Shown here piece by piece: positions 14,988 to 24,512 of a stretch of 54,359 nucleotides of DNA (position 1 is the first letter of the stretch; every line of letters starts with the position of its first letter). A program made the translations under genes and the position numbers. Location: positions 1-54,359 of the forward strand of contig JAJYVD010000014.1 of the NCBI GenBank assembly GCA_021792185.1, in the 5' to 3' direction. A model generated the notes under the pieces. It did not search any database. It saw only the letters and a program-made list of their open reading frames with translations, and was not told where the DNA came from. The DNA is from Nitrospirota bacterium. GTDB taxonomy: Bacteria > Nitrospirota > Thermodesulfovibrionia > Thermodesulfovibrionales > Dissulfurispiraceae.

Positions 14988-15536
14988 ATGGTCAAAAACG
15001 ACAGGTGGATAAGGGAGATGGCAAAGAACGGCATGATCGAGCCGTTTAATCCCAAGCAGTCGAGAAAAGGCGTTATATCATACGGCGTAAGTTCATACGG
15101 CTATGACATGCGCATCAATGATGAGTTCAAGATATTCACGAATATAAACAATACAGTCGTTGACCCTAAGATGTTCGATCCAAAAAGCTTCGCGGATTTC
15201 AAAGGAGATGTCTGCATAATCCCGCCTAATTCCTTTGTGCTTGCCACCTCTTACGAATATTTCAGGATTCCGAGGGATGTGCTGGTAATATGCCTCGGCA
15301 AGTCCACCTACGCGAGGTGCGGACTTGTCGTGAATGTAACCCCTCTTGAACCGGAATGGGAAGGCCATGTAACAATAGAGATTTCCAATACAACCCCGCT
15401 TCCCGCAAAGATATACGCCAACGAAGGAATAGCTCAGTTGATATTCCTTCAGGCCTCGGAAATATGCGAGACTTCGTATAAGGATAAGTCCGGGAAATAC
15501 CAGGCACAGAGGGGAATTACCCTTCCGAGGATGTGA
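14988..15536 (+). CDS. dcd: dCTP deaminase
   Basis: A 182-residue trimeric deaminase: [13 protein letters not shown] near the N-terminus, the catalytic region [47 protein letters not shown] in overlapping conserved blocks. It converts dCTP to dUTP for thymidylate synthesis. AGGGAG precedes the ATG. pyrF starts 1 base after its stop. Confidence 0.94.
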   Translation: MVKNDRWIREMAKNGMIEPFNPKQSRKGVISYGVSSYGYDMRINDEFKIFTNINNTVVDPKMFDPKSFADFKGDVCIIPPNSFVLATSYEYFRIPRDVLVICLGKSTYARCGLVVNVTPLEPEWEGHVTIEISNTTPLPAKIYANEGIAQLIFLQASEICETSYKDKSGKYQAQRGITLPRM

Positions 15537-15537
15537 T

Positions 15538-16257
15538 ATGCGCTGGAAAGAGAAATTGATAATAGCCCTCGATGTGTCCGACGCGCAAAAGGCGCTCGAT
15601 ATAGTCGACAGGCTGAGCGATTATACGGCTGTTTTTAAGGTCGGTTTCGAGCTTTTTACAACTGCCGGTCCTAAGATAGTCGAGGATATACATAAAAAGG
15701 GCAAAGAAGTATTCCTCGATCTGAAATTCCACGACATACCCAATACGGTTTCAAAGGCCGCGGTTGCGGCAGCCAGGATGGGAGTGTATATGTTCAACCT
15801 CCATACATCCGGTGGTCTTGAGATGATGAATCGTTGCAGGGACAGCGTATCCGGATTCTGCGCAAAAGAGAATTTCCGTATGCCTAAGATGATAGGGGTA
15901 ACGGTTCTAACAAGCCTTAACAACGAATCGTTAAAAGGCGAGGTAGGAGTTCATCACAGCCTTAGAAATCATGTAAAGCATCTTGCATTATTGGCGGTTA
16001 AGGCAGGGCTCGACGGAGTTGTCGCGTCGCCCCACGAGATTTCCATAATAAAACAGCATTGTGGAAAGGATTTCCTCGTAGTTACGCCGGGCATCAGGCC
16101 GTCGTGGACCCCGCCCGATGACCAGCAGAGGACAGCTACACCGAAAGAGGCTTTAAAGAAGGGCGCAGATTATATCGTCATGGGCAGAGGGATATTGAAG
16201 CAGGAAGATCCTATCAAGGCGCTCGAGCTTATCTCGCTCGAAATATTGACGGCTTAA
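15538..16257 (+). CDS. pyrF: Orotidine 5'-phosphate decarboxylase
   Basis: A 239-residue TIM-barrel enzyme with the catalytic DLKFHDIPNTV (Asp-Lys-Asp array), ALDVSDAQKAL at the N-terminus and VVTPGIRPSW near the C-terminus. It makes UMP. Translationally coupled to dcd by a one-base gap. Confidence 0.95.
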   Translation: MRWKEKLIIALDVSDAQKALDIVDRLSDYTAVFKVGFELFTTAGPKIVEDIHKKGKEVFLDLKFHDIPNTVSKAAVAAARMGVYMFNLHTSGGLEMMNRCRDSVSGFCAKENFRMPKMIGVTVLTSLNNESLKGEVGVHHSLRNHVKHLALLAVKAGLDGVVASPHEISIIKQHCGKDFLVVTPGIRPSWTPPDDQQRTATPKEALKKGADYIVMGRGILKQEDPIKALELISLEILTA

Positions 16258-16294
16258 CCGTTTCCCGTTCACCCTTTGCCTTCAGCCATTTGCC

Positions 16295-17869
16295 ATGAAA
16301 CCGAACCTTAACAAAAAAGATTTTTTGGATATTGTCGGAAGCGGCGGCATTCCGCCTCTTTATATCGAAATCCCTTACGCCGAACCTTTTGCGGTTTATG
16401 AGTCGCTCGGATGCGGCCCCAACACTATTCTCCTTGAAAGCGTAAAAGGTCACTATAAAATAGCACGTTATTCGTTTGTCGCTTTTGATCCGTATCTCGT
16501 ATTTAGAGCTAAAAATGGAGAGGTGAAGATAGAGTTAAGAGTTGAGAGTCAAGAGTCAAGAGCTAAGAAACAAAAAAACTCTAAACTCCAAACTCTGAAC
16601 TCTATGTTTAGTTCCGTCTCATTCAGAAATCCTTTGGACAGATTAAAAGAACTCGTAACAGCATATCCTCAGAAGTCTGAACAGGAACTCCCTCCGTTTC
16701 AGGGCGGTGCGATAGGATTATTGAGTTACGACTTCGTCAGATACATCGAGAATATTCCCATGAAAGCCGTGGATGACCTTAATATTCCGGACGCCCATTT
16801 TTTACTGGTCGACAGGGTAATCGCATTCGATCATCAGGAACAAAAGGCATGGGCGATCCTTTCTCCCGGTGCGCGGCATATGGAATTAGGCTATAGAGAT
16901 ATTTCGGATATCGACTGGGAAGCGGCGTATGATGAAGCAAGTGAGATAGTCCTGAAGTTCGGAAGTTCGGAAGTTTGGAAGTTTAAAGACCAAAAAAGTT
17001 TATCTGTGAAGACTTCTGAGCTTCCGCACTTTTGCTCTTCCAAGCTTAATTACGAGATGTCCAAAGAGCAATACATGGACATAGTCAAAAAGACAAAGGA
17101 ATATATAGCCGCAGGAGATATATTTCAGGCTAACCTGTCTCAGAGGATTTCCGCCGATATAGGAGATAAAAAGCCGTGGGAGATATATAAGGTGCTTCGC
17201 AGTATTAACCCGTCGCCCTTTGCCGCATATGCCGATTTCGGTGGGTATCAGATAGCAAGCTCTTCTCCCGAGCGGCTGATACGCGTGAAGGACGGCATTA
17301 TAGAAACAAGGCCTATTGCCGGAACGAGGCCGAGGGGCGGCACTCTCAGGGAAGACGAGCTTATGAGGGCCGAACTGCTGTTGAATGAAAAGGAGAGGGC
17401 CGAGCACATAATGCTCATCGACCTCGAAAGGAACGACATTGGAAGGGTTGCGGAATACGGCAGCGTGGTTACGGACGAACTGATGATCACTGAAGATTAT
17501 TCGCATGTTATCCATATAGTCTCGAATGTGCGCGGGATAATGGAAAAGGATAAGACCTGTTTCGACGCGATCAAAGCGGCATTTCCCGGCGGAACGATAA
17601 CGGGTGTGCCTAAGGTCAGGTGCATGGAGATAATAGACGAACTCGAACCTACGGCAAGAGGCCCTTATACCGGCTCTTTGGGATACATAGGTTTTTCAGG
17701 ATCCCTCGATCTGAATATAATCATCAGGACGTTTGTCGTGAAGGACGGATTTGCCTATGTGCAGGCCGGCGCGGGTATAGTCGCGGATTCGGACCCCGAA
17801 CGCGAATACTATGAGACCTTAAAAAAGGCGGAGGCGTTGATACGCACCCTTGAGACCGTAGGCGGGTAA
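16295..17869 (+). CDS. trpE: Anthranilate synthase component I
   Basis: A 524-residue chorismate-utilising enzyme. The C-terminal catalytic half has PIAGTRPRGGT, LIDLERNDIGRVA, FPGGTITGVPKVRCMEIIDELE and YVQAGAGIVADSDPE. Ala in PIAGT favours TrpE over PabB. It makes anthranilate from chorismate with ammonia from TrpG, which is not here. Two repeat-derived insertions sit in the N-terminal half (16530-16606 and about 16956-17042), so it is slightly long. No Shine-Dalgarno is seen before the ATG. Confidence 0.88.
   Translation: MKPNLNKKDFLDIVGSGGIPPLYIEIPYAEPFAVYESLGCGPNTILLESVKGHYKIARYSFVAFDPYLVFRAKNGEVKIELRVESQESRAKKQKNSKLQTLNSMFSSVSFRNPLDRLKELVTAYPQKSEQELPPFQGGAIGLLSYDFVRYIENIPMKAVDDLNIPDAHFLLVDRVIAFDHQEQKAWAILSPGARHMELGYRDISDIDWEAAYDEASEIVLKFGSSEVWKFKDQKSLSVKTSELPHFCSSKLNYEMSKEQYMDIVKKTKEYIAAGDIFQANLSQRISADIGDKKPWEIYKVLRSINPSPFAAYADFGGYQIASSSPERLIRVKDGIIETRPIAGTRPRGGTLREDELMRAELLLNEKERAEHIMLIDLERNDIGRVAEYGSVVTDELMITEDYSHVIHIVSNVRGIMEKDKTCFDAIKAAFPGGTITGVPKVRCMEIIDELEPTARGPYTGSLGYIGFSGSLDLNIIIRTFVVKDGFAYVQAGAGIVADSDPEREYYETLKKAEALIRTLETVGG
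16530..16606 (+). repeat. In-frame GAGTTAAGAGTTGAGAG micro-repeat in trpE
   Basis: Variants of GAGTTAAGAGTTGAGAGTC and then ACTCTAAACTCCAAACTC, an imperfect inverted pair, encode the low-complexity loop IELRVESQESRAKK...KLQTLNS. The text is related to 9100-9128 in hypF. Confidence 0.6.
16956..17042 (+). repeat. In-frame GGAAGTTC/CTTCC micro-repeat in trpE
   Basis: GAAGTTCGGAAGTTCGGAAG text followed by its near complement (CTTCTGAGCTTCCGCAC, CTCTTCCAAGC) adds KFGSSEVWKF and SELPHFCSSKL to the TrpE linker between N-terminal and catalytic parts. Confidence 0.55.
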
Positions 17870-17945
17870 TAATCCCCCTTGTGATAACCGCATGTTTTAT
17901 GGTAAAAGAAAGGACTTTAACACCAGGGAAGAGAGCGGTTATTAG

Positions 17946-19760
17946 ATGAAAGTAAAATTTTTTCAAAGGGTTAATACGAGGATATCATTGCTTCCGATGT
18001 CGATTTTGCTGGTTATTTTAATTGCCGGCGGAATCGGTTTTTATTTTTTCGGATACGCGCGGTCATTGCAGGATTTTCATAAGGGATATTTTATTACTCT
18101 TGCTTCCGAAAAAAAGACCGCATTCGACTCATGGTTCGCATATCACAAAAGCGACCTCGACGGCCTTTCGAGTCTCGGCATATTGAAAGATAATGCCTCA
18201 ATACTCGCCGGCGCCCAGCCCGGCGTCAAACTTAAAAGGAAAATGGCGGAACAGATAAATCATTCTCAGGCTCTTATTTCAAAGCTGCTTGAAGATAAGA
18301 CGCTGTCAGGCAGGTATAAGATGCTTTCCGTTATATCTAAAGACGGCAGGGTTATATCGAGCAGCAGGCAGGATATTTTAAACGCGGATTGGTCCGGAAG
18401 GGATTTTTTCAAGCAAAAAACCGTCGATCTCAAGTCGCCTGTTGTAATAGGTTTTTACGGTGCCGACGGTGCGGATTACGGCATAGAGATGCTGTCGCCC
18501 GTGTTCGCGGGCAGCGAGCAGATAGCTTTTATACACGCGGTATTGCCGGTGAAGGAACTTGCGGGTTTTCTGAAAACAGAGAAAAGTTTCTATAGGACCG
18601 GCAAGATAGATGTCACGGATACGGATGGAAACCTGTTGCTGGTAAAAGACGGAGCGCCTCAAAGAAAGATCAGATACAATATACCGAAGGGCGGACATGA
18701 TATTTCCGGATATAGGGATGACATTTTCTTTTATGCTGTAGACCTTGAACAGGCTCCCCTGCGTCTTGTAGGAACGGCTGATAAGTCCGACGTTACAAGG
18801 CCGTTTAATATTCTCCTGATAGGTTATTGCTCCCTTGTCGGCGCCGTCCTGCTGATGACCATTATACAGAATTCGTACCTTGCGCAGCGGATTATTACAA
18901 AACCGATATATAGGCTGACAAATGCCGTTAAATCGTTTTCTTTCGGCGATCTGAACGTGGATATGGGAAAGGGGTATAAGGGCGAACTGACGGAGTTGAA
19001 GAAGTCTATAGAAGACATGTTCGAGGACATTAAGGCAAGGGAAGAGTCATTGAGGGAAAACATAAGGGGCAGAGAGAAAACACGGCTGAAATCGATGTTT
19101 TTTTCGAAAATGTCACGGGAATTCAGAGAGCCGTTGAATAATATTATAGGCAAAGTAAAATCCGTTCTTGACGGAGAAACCGACCCGTCCCGTAAAGCCA
19201 TAATCGACGATATCATCGGGGCGGCGCAAAACACGCTGCGCATGATGGACGATCTAATAGAGCTTTCACGGCTTGAGGAAGGAACGTTCTCCATGTCTCC
19301 CGAAAAGTTCAATATGTGCGAGATGGTGAAAGAGGTTGAGGATGCGGCGAGGAATCTTATAGGGTCTAAGGAGATAGAGCTTATAGCGGACTGTCAGGAT
19401 GTGTTGGCGGATAAAGCGGTATATGCCGACAGGCATCGGGTGAAACAAATACTCGAAAATTTTACAACTAATGCGATAAAGACAACGGAGGCCGGTACCG
19501 TAACTATTCTGTCTTCCTCAATAGTAAAGGACGGCGTGGAATACATGGAGGTCTCGGTTGCCGACACCGGAGCGGGCATAGAGCCGGAAATGCTGGAACA
19601 TATATTTGAAGAGCTTTCTGAGCAGCAGGCATCCATTGGCCTTGCTATAGCCAAAAAGGCCGCCGATGCCCTCGGCGGCAAAATCGATGTCGAAAGCGCG
19701 GCAGGCAAGGGAAGCGTATTTACCGTTACCATTCCGCTGAAGGCAATAATTTATCACTGA
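17946..19760 (+). CDS. Sensor histidine kinase lacking the phosphoacceptor His
   Basis: About 604 residues. TM helix 1 (residues 15-40), an extracytoplasmic PDC/Cache-like sensor region, TM2 (about 286-310), HAMP, HisKA-like dimerisation helices and HATPase_c. The H-box reads MSR391EFREPLNNIIG; the expected His in MSHELRTPL is Arg, a change needing two base substitutions. The N-box (ENFTTNAIKTT) and G1 (VADTGAGIEP) are recognisable, while the G2 lid is shortened (SIGLAIAKK). It is probably a pseudokinase, perhaps a scaffold or a heterodimer partner that supplies the ATPase part. No response regulator is adjacent. Confidence 0.8.
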   Translation: MKVKFFQRVNTRISLLPMSILLVILIAGGIGFYFFGYARSLQDFHKGYFITLASEKKTAFDSWFAYHKSDLDGLSSLGILKDNASILAGAQPGVKLKRKMAEQINHSQALISKLLEDKTLSGRYKMLSVISKDGRVISSSRQDILNADWSGRDFFKQKTVDLKSPVVIGFYGADGADYGIEMLSPVFAGSEQIAFIHAVLPVKELAGFLKTEKSFYRTGKIDVTDTDGNLLLVKDGAPQRKIRYNIPKGGHDISGYRDDIFFYAVDLEQAPLRLVGTADKSDVTRPFNILLIGYCSLVGAVLLMTIIQNSYLAQRIITKPIYRLTNAVKSFSFGDLNVDMGKGYKGELTELKKSIEDMFEDIKAREESLRENIRGREKTRLKSMFFSKMSREFREPLNNIIGKVKSVLDGETDPSRKAIIDDIIGAAQNTLRMMDDLIELSRLEEGTFSMSPEKFNMCEMVKEVEDAARNLIGSKEIELIADCQDVLADKAVYADRHRVKQILENFTTNAIKTTEAGTVTILSSSIVKDGVEYMEVSVADTGAGIEPEMLEHIFEELSEQQASIGLAIAKKAADALGGKIDVESAAGKGSVFTVTIPLKAIIYH

Positions 19761-19882
19761 AATCTCGCTTTGCATATTGCCGCAGATTCTGTTATTATTA
19801 AAAATCTTGTGCGGATTGGTGCTGATTCATAAAATATTCATATCTTTATTGATAATAACGTATGATATTTTTCATACCTTTT

Positions 19883-19928
19883 TGCCTGACGGCTGCGTAT
19901 TATAACCGGTGCGCTGCCCGGTCAGGCA
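19883..19928 (+). terminator. Hairpin between the kinase gene and resB
   Basis: TGCCTGAC (19883-19890) pairs with GTCAGGCA (19921-19928), 8 bp, around a G/C-containing loop. Without a strong U-tract it could be a terminator or a leader element of resB, whose GTG start is 29 bases later. Confidence 0.4.
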
Positions 19929-19957
19929 GCGAATAAAAACGTTAAGGAGCATATATA

Positions 19958-21388
19958 GTGAGCACTAAGAAAGAAGATCAGAATATGGTAGATAAAATCT
20001 GGAACTTTTTTTCGTCGATAACGCTTGCCGTAGTAATCTTTTCTCTCATATCCCTTACCTCGATAGTCGGCACTATTATCGAACAGGGGGCCGAGCCCGA
20101 ACGGAACATCAAATTGCTTACTAAGTTTTTCGGAGAGTCGTTCGCTCCCACCGCGTTAAGAATGCTCGATACTCTCGGTTTTACCAATATGTATCATTCG
20201 TGGTGGTTTATCACGCTGTTGTTTGTCTTTGTGGCAAACCTCATCATCTGTTCTTTAGACAGGTTCCCTAAGATATGGAAAGTGGTTAAAGAGCCTATAA
20301 AACCGCTCTCTCCCGAACTCCTGAATTCCATGCCTGTGAAAAAAGATATAATGCTGAAAGGACGCGTTGACAACGCGCGAAGCGCCGCAGAAGCTGCTTT
20401 GAAAGGCATAGGTTTTAAAGCGAACATACACGCGGAAGACGGCGGAGTGCAGATATGCGCCGAAAAAGGCAGATACAGCAGGCTCGGAGTGTACGTAACG
20501 CATTTCAGCATTATCCTTATACTCGTTGGAGCCGTAGTAGGCATATTTTTCGGATTTAACGCATCCCTGAATCTGCTTGAAGGCACAAGCTCTCCTGTGG
20601 CATATGCGAGGAACGGCAAGGAGATCCCGCTCGGATTTGAAATAGCTTGCAATGATTTCGAAACCACATTTTATGAAAATACAGATACACCAAGATCCTT
20701 CAAGAGCTGGCTTACAATATTCGAAAACGGCAGGCCTGTTAAAATAAACGGCAAAGAAGTAATAGAGATAGATGTCAACAGCCCGTTAAAATATAAAGGC
20801 ATTACCTTTTACCAGTCGAGTTACGGTTTTTCGCCTTCCAAAGATTCCCTGTTTAAAATCAGCGTAACAGCAGGCAGCGGCGGCAAAAAAGAGGATATAG
20901 CCCTGCGATTCGGCGAATCCTTCAGCATTCCCGGCACAAACATAACCGGCAAGATCGCGGATTTCAGTCCGGCCATAGCAGTGGACGAATCGGGCAGGCT
21001 CTTCACCTATGCGCAAACTATGAATAATCCCGCGGTCTTTATCGAATTTACAGAGAACGGAAAGCTCAAATACAGACAATGGATATTAAAAAGATATCCG
21101 CAGACATGGAGCGTGCCGGACGGCACTGTTGAATTCAAAGATCTCTGGGGCGCTCAGTATACGGGGCTTCAGGTGAGGAAAGACCCGGGCGTATGGATAG
21201 TCTATTTGGGCTGCATCGTTATGTCAATCGGACTATACGCGGCGTTTTTCATGAGCCACGCCAGAATATGGATAACCTTAAAAGACGAGAAAAGCGGCAC
21301 CAGGGCGCTTATCGCCGCATCTACCAACAAAAACAAAATAGCCTTTGAACAAAAGATAGAGAAGCTGGCAGGAGGTTTAAATGGATAG
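19958..21388 (+). CDS. resB: Cytochrome c biogenesis protein ResB/Ccs1
   Basis: A 476-residue membrane protein: FFSSITLAVVIFSLI (TM1), a helix near WWFITLLFVFVANLIIC, a third at VTHFSIILILVGAVVGIFFGF, a large periplasmic domain (GITFYQSSYGF) and a last helix VWIVYLGCIVMSIGLY. It works with CcsA in system II haem export and attachment. The GTG start follows TTAAGGAGC. It overlaps ccsA by 8 bases. Confidence 0.92.
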   Translation: MSTKKEDQNMVDKIWNFFSSITLAVVIFSLISLTSIVGTIIEQGAEPERNIKLLTKFFGESFAPTALRMLDTLGFTNMYHSWWFITLLFVFVANLIICSLDRFPKIWKVVKEPIKPLSPELLNSMPVKKDIMLKGRVDNARSAAEAALKGIGFKANIHAEDGGVQICAEKGRYSRLGVYVTHFSIILILVGAVVGIFFGFNASLNLLEGTSSPVAYARNGKEIPLGFEIACNDFETTFYENTDTPRSFKSWLTIFENGRPVKINGKEVIEIDVNSPLKYKGITFYQSSYGFSPSKDSLFKISVTAGSGGKKEDIALRFGESFSIPGTNITGKIADFSPAIAVDESGRLFTYAQTMNNPAVFIEFTENGKLKYRQWILKRYPQTWSVPDGTVEFKDLWGAQYTGLQVRKDPGVWIVYLGCIVMSIGLYAAFFMSHARIWITLKDEKSGTRALIAASTNKNKIAFEQKIEKLAGGLNG

Positions 21389-22466
21389 TTCTCATTTTTT
21401 CGGCATATCGGGCATTGCCTACATACTCGCAATGGTGGCCTATATAGCATATCTCGCATTTAAAAATTCCACAGTCGGGATCATAGCCACGACGATAACG
21501 GCCATAGGCTTTGTCTCACAGACAATAGCCTTTATCATGAGGGGAGCCGAGTTTTATGATTTAGGGCAGATGGGCATTATGAGGGCGATACCTCTTACAA
21601 ACCTGTATGAATCGCTCGTGTTTTTCGTGTGGTGCCTGATACTCGGCTATCTTGTGATAGAATGGAAATACAAGAACCGCTCTTTCGGCGCGTTCATTAC
21701 GCCCATAGCCGGAATGGCGCTGGCGTTCATCGACATATCCGGCATGGACAAAAACATACACCCGCTTATTCCAGCCCTTCAGAGCAACTGGCTTCTGGCG
21801 CATGTAACAATGAGCTTTATCGCGTATGCCGCATTCGCGATATCTTTTGCCACAGGCATAATGTATCTTGCAGTAACAACCGAAAACAAAAAGAGCGGGG
21901 CATACATATTCTGGACGGTTACGTTCGGGATATTTGCCGCAGTGCTCATAGCAATGGGAATAGATTTTCTGGCCTTTAAGGTCGCCGCAAGGTCACCCGA
22001 GGCATTTATCAAGAGCTATCTGTTCAAAGCGACGTTCAGAAACGATTCAGGGATTATCGCTCTCCTCAGCTATGTCGGCGCGGCAGGCATTGTGTTTTTG
22101 ACATGGAAATACGGCCACGCGCTTAAAAAGCTGATAGAATCATTTTCGATATCGCAGGAAATTCTCGATGATCTTACCTATAAAAATATTGCCATAGGGT
22201 TTCCGATTTTTACATTGGGCGGGCTGATCTTCGGCGCAATATGGGCGGATCAGGCATGGGGGAAATACTGGAGCTGGGACCCTAAAGAGACATGGTCGCT
22301 GATAACATGGTTTGTCTATGCGTTTTACATTCATGCAAGATTTTTGAGAGGATGGAGAGGCAACAAAATAGCCATAGTAGCGGTTGTAGGATTTATATCC
22401 ACGATATTTACATATCTCGGAGTGAACATTCTCCTGAGCGGTCTGCATTCATATGGAGGAGGCTAA
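21381..22466 (+). CDS. ccsA: Cytochrome c biogenesis protein CcsA/ResC
   Basis: A 361-residue polytopic membrane protein with the haem-handling WWD-type motif AWGKYWSWDPKETWSLITW and flanking conserved His residues (HVTMSFIAY, YIHAR). It is the haem translocase of system II. The last codons overlap tsaD by 14 bases. Confidence 0.94.
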   Translation: MDSSHFFGISGIAYILAMVAYIAYLAFKNSTVGIIATTITAIGFVSQTIAFIMRGAEFYDLGQMGIMRAIPLTNLYESLVFFVWCLILGYLVIEWKYKNRSFGAFITPIAGMALAFIDISGMDKNIHPLIPALQSNWLLAHVTMSFIAYAAFAISFATGIMYLAVTTENKKSGAYIFWTVTFGIFAAVLIAMGIDFLAFKVAARSPEAFIKSYLFKATFRNDSGIIALLSYVGAAGIVFLTWKYGHALKKLIESFSISQEILDDLTYKNIAIGFPIFTLGGLIFGAIWADQAWGKYWSWDPKETWSLITWFVYAFYIHARFLRGWRGNKIAIVAVVGFISTIFTYLGVNILLSGLHSYGGG

Positions 22467-23523
22467 AAATATCGGTTCTCCGCTGATCCTCGGCATCGAC
22501 ACCTCGTGCGACGATACTTCAGCCGCTGTCGTCGCCGACGGGAAAAGAATCCTCTCCAACATAGTTTCTTCGCAGTCCGACATCCACAAAAAATACGGCG
22601 GCATAGTGCCTGAACTTGCATCCAGAAGGCATATCGAAATGATATGGCCTGTGGTGGAAGAGGCATTGAGTTCAGCCGGTGTTACCCTCGACGATATTGC
22701 CGCTATTGCCGTATGCCACGGCCCAGGTCTGATAGGCTCTCTGCTTGTGGGCTGCGGATTCGCAAAGGCTGCGGCTTACGCTAAAAATAAACCCGTTGTC
22801 GCGGTGAACCATCTCGAAGGCCATATATTTTCGGTATTTTTAGAAGGCAGCCCTGAATTTCCCTTTTTATCGCTCATAGCATCAGGAGGTCATACAAGCC
22901 TTTCTATTGTCAACGGCTTCGGCCAATATACGGAACTCGGCAGGACAAGGGACGACGCTGCCGGAGAGGCATACGATAAAGTCGCAAAACTCCTCGGTCT
23001 CGGCTATCCCGGAGGCCCCGTTATAGACAATCTGGCTCAGGAAGGAAATCCAAAGGCATTCGATTTTCCGAGGGCGTATGTGCCTGAGTCATTCGATTTC
23101 AGTTTCAGCGGGTTAAAGACTGCGGTAAAGTCGGCAGTCAGCCGTAAGCCTTCAGCAGCAAGCGATGCCGGATTCATTAAAGACATTGCGGCGTCATTTC
23201 AGGCCGCTGTTGTGGATGTGCTTGTGAGAAAGGTTGAGTGGGCTATAGTGAAAAAAGGAATAAAAAGGGTAACTCTTTCAGGCGGTGTTTCTGCGAACAG
23301 TGAATTGAGAAGAAGATTTCAGGAAATGGCAGAGGAAAGAGAGATTGAGTTGTTCCTGCCTTCGATTTCATTCTGCACGGACAATGCGGCCATGATAGCA
23401 GCCGCAGGGTATCATCACTTCAAGGCAGGAGATATTGCGGGCATAGATTTAAATCCCAAGGCGTATCTGCCGTTGTATGGATGCTCCTTAACTAAAGACT
23501 CCGCCTCCTTTGGAACCGATTAA
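22453..23523 (+). CDS. tsaD: tRNA threonylcarbamoyladenosine transferase TsaD
   Basis: A 356-residue ASKHA-fold protein: GIDTSCDDTSAAVV, the metal site HLEGH, ASGGHTSL, DDAAGEAYDKVAKLL, and TDNAAMIA. With TsaB and TsaE it attaches the threonylcarbamoyl group to A37 of ANN-decoding tRNAs. The ATG lies inside the ccsA end. Its stop overlaps the stop of higA on the other strand. Confidence 0.96.
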   Translation: MEEAKNIGSPLILGIDTSCDDTSAAVVADGKRILSNIVSSQSDIHKKYGGIVPELASRRHIEMIWPVVEEALSSAGVTLDDIAAIAVCHGPGLIGSLLVGCGFAKAAAYAKNKPVVAVNHLEGHIFSVFLEGSPEFPFLSLIASGGHTSLSIVNGFGQYTELGRTRDDAAGEAYDKVAKLLGLGYPGGPVIDNLAQEGNPKAFDFPRAYVPESFDFSFSGLKTAVKSAVSRKPSAASDAGFIKDIAASFQAAVVDVLVRKVEWAIVKKGIKRVTLSGGVSANSELRRRFQEMAEEREIELFLPSISFCTDNAAMIAAAGYHHFKAGDIAGIDLNPKAYLPLYGCSLTKDSASFGTD

Positions 23524-23840
23524 CGGCCTGCCAGTGCCGTCTGCATTTTATTATAGGGCTTGATTTTGCGAAGCGTTTCTGACATCTCGTCACGGGCAAC
23601 TGCAAGGTCATAATCTATCTGCAGCCGCTCCCAAAAACCGTCAGACAGATCGAAAAATTTAGACAACCGCAGGCCTGTATCAGTAGTGATAGCGCGTTTG
23701 CCCGCTATAATTTCACCGATACGGCGCTGTGGTACTCCGATTTCCTTTGCAAGCCTGTATTGTGTGATTCCCATAGGTTTTAAAAACTCCTCAAGGAGTA
23801 TTTCTCCGGGAGTGGGATATGGAACTTGTCTTTTATTCAT
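23520..23840 (-). CDS. higA: HigA-type antitoxin
   Basis: A 106-residue Xre-type helix-turn-helix protein of the HigA/VapI family: PGEILLEEFLKPMGITQYRLAKEIGVPQRRIGEIIAGKR. It binds the toxin and represses the operon. It is downstream of the toxin gene by 16 bases, the typical higBA order. GGAGAT precedes the ATG. Confidence 0.9.
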   Translation of the reverse strand: MNKRQVPYPTPGEILLEEFLKPMGITQYRLAKEIGVPQRRIGEIIAGKRAITTDTGLRLSKFFDLSDGFWERLQIDYDLAVARDEMSETLRKIKPYNKMQTALAGR

Positions 23841-23856
23841 GATAACAATCTCCTTT

Positions 23857-24135
23857 TTAGTGATAATCCACTATTTCAACATCAAGGGCATTGCCGCCCT
23901 CAAACCTGAAGCATATCCGCCATTGATCATTAATGCGGATGCTCCATTGCCCTTTGCGTTTGCCGCTTAAAGCCTCAAGCCTATTGCCTGGGGGAACTCT
24001 CAGATCCTCAATCCTGCCTGCAACATTAATCATTGCGAGTTTTCTCATAGCTACCGTCTCAATGCGGGCAAGCCGTGTGCTGCGTTTTCCGTTAAACAGC
24101 GCTTCGGTATCCCGGCATTTAAACGATACGATCAT
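23857..24135 (-). CDS. higB: HigB/RelE-type toxin
   Basis: A 92-residue RelE-fold mRNA interferase: FNGKRSTRLARIETVAMRKLAMI then PGNRLEALSGKRKGQWSIRINDQWRICFRF, the classic HigB core. It cleaves translated mRNA at the ribosome. Co-transcribed with higA. Confidence 0.9.
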   Translation of the reverse strand: MIVSFKCRDTEALFNGKRSTRLARIETVAMRKLAMINVAGRIEDLRVPPGNRLEALSGKRKGQWSIRINDQWRICFRFEGGNALDVEIVDYH

Positions 24136-24186
24136 GGTTTAATAATAACGAATCGCAATAGTAATGTCAAATGTTAGTATTTCTCG

Positions 24187-24232
24187 CATGGGGTGCGCTC
24201 GAACCCGAGACCTTCAGCTATGGCAACCCCTT
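24187..24232 (-). other. Possible tRNA 3'-half remnant
   Basis: Read on the minus strand the stretch gives CTGAAGGTCTCGGGTTCGAG followed by CGCACCCC, very like the variable region and T-arm of a tRNA but without a complementary T-stem or 5' half. It may be a scar of integration at a tRNA gene, fitting its place at the edge of the accessory island. Confidence 0.3.
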
Positions 24233-24275
24233 TATGATATAATGAAATTAAATCTTATAGAGGCAGGTGAAACAT

Positions 24276-24512
24276 ATGGGCGCTACTTTAACAATAAGCG
24301 AGAATTTGTCTAAGAGGCTGGAGCGATTAGCTAAAACTACCAAGCAGTCGAAATCTTCTTTGGCGTCGCAAGCAATCGAGGATTTTTTAACAGTTCAGGA
24401 ATGGCACATTCACGCGATAAAGGAAGGCATCGAAGCGGCAGACAGGGGAGACGTTGTTAGCCATAAAGAAGCCGTTGCCGAATTGAAAAAGTGGGGTCGG
24501 CGTGCATCTTAA
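24276..24512 (+). CDS. Ribbon-helix-helix antitoxin (ParD/CopG type)
   Basis: A 78-residue protein: a short strand (ATLTISENLSKRLERLAK) and helices SKSSLASQAIEDFL of the RHH fold, then a charged tail that wraps the toxin. I take ATG 24276 over GTG 24267 because the AGGCAGGTG site fits it. It overlaps the toxin gene by 11 bases. Confidence 0.82.
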   Translation: MGATLTISENLSKRLERLAKTTKQSKSSLASQAIEDFLTVQEWHIHAIKEGIEAADRGDVVSHKEAVAELKKWGRRAS

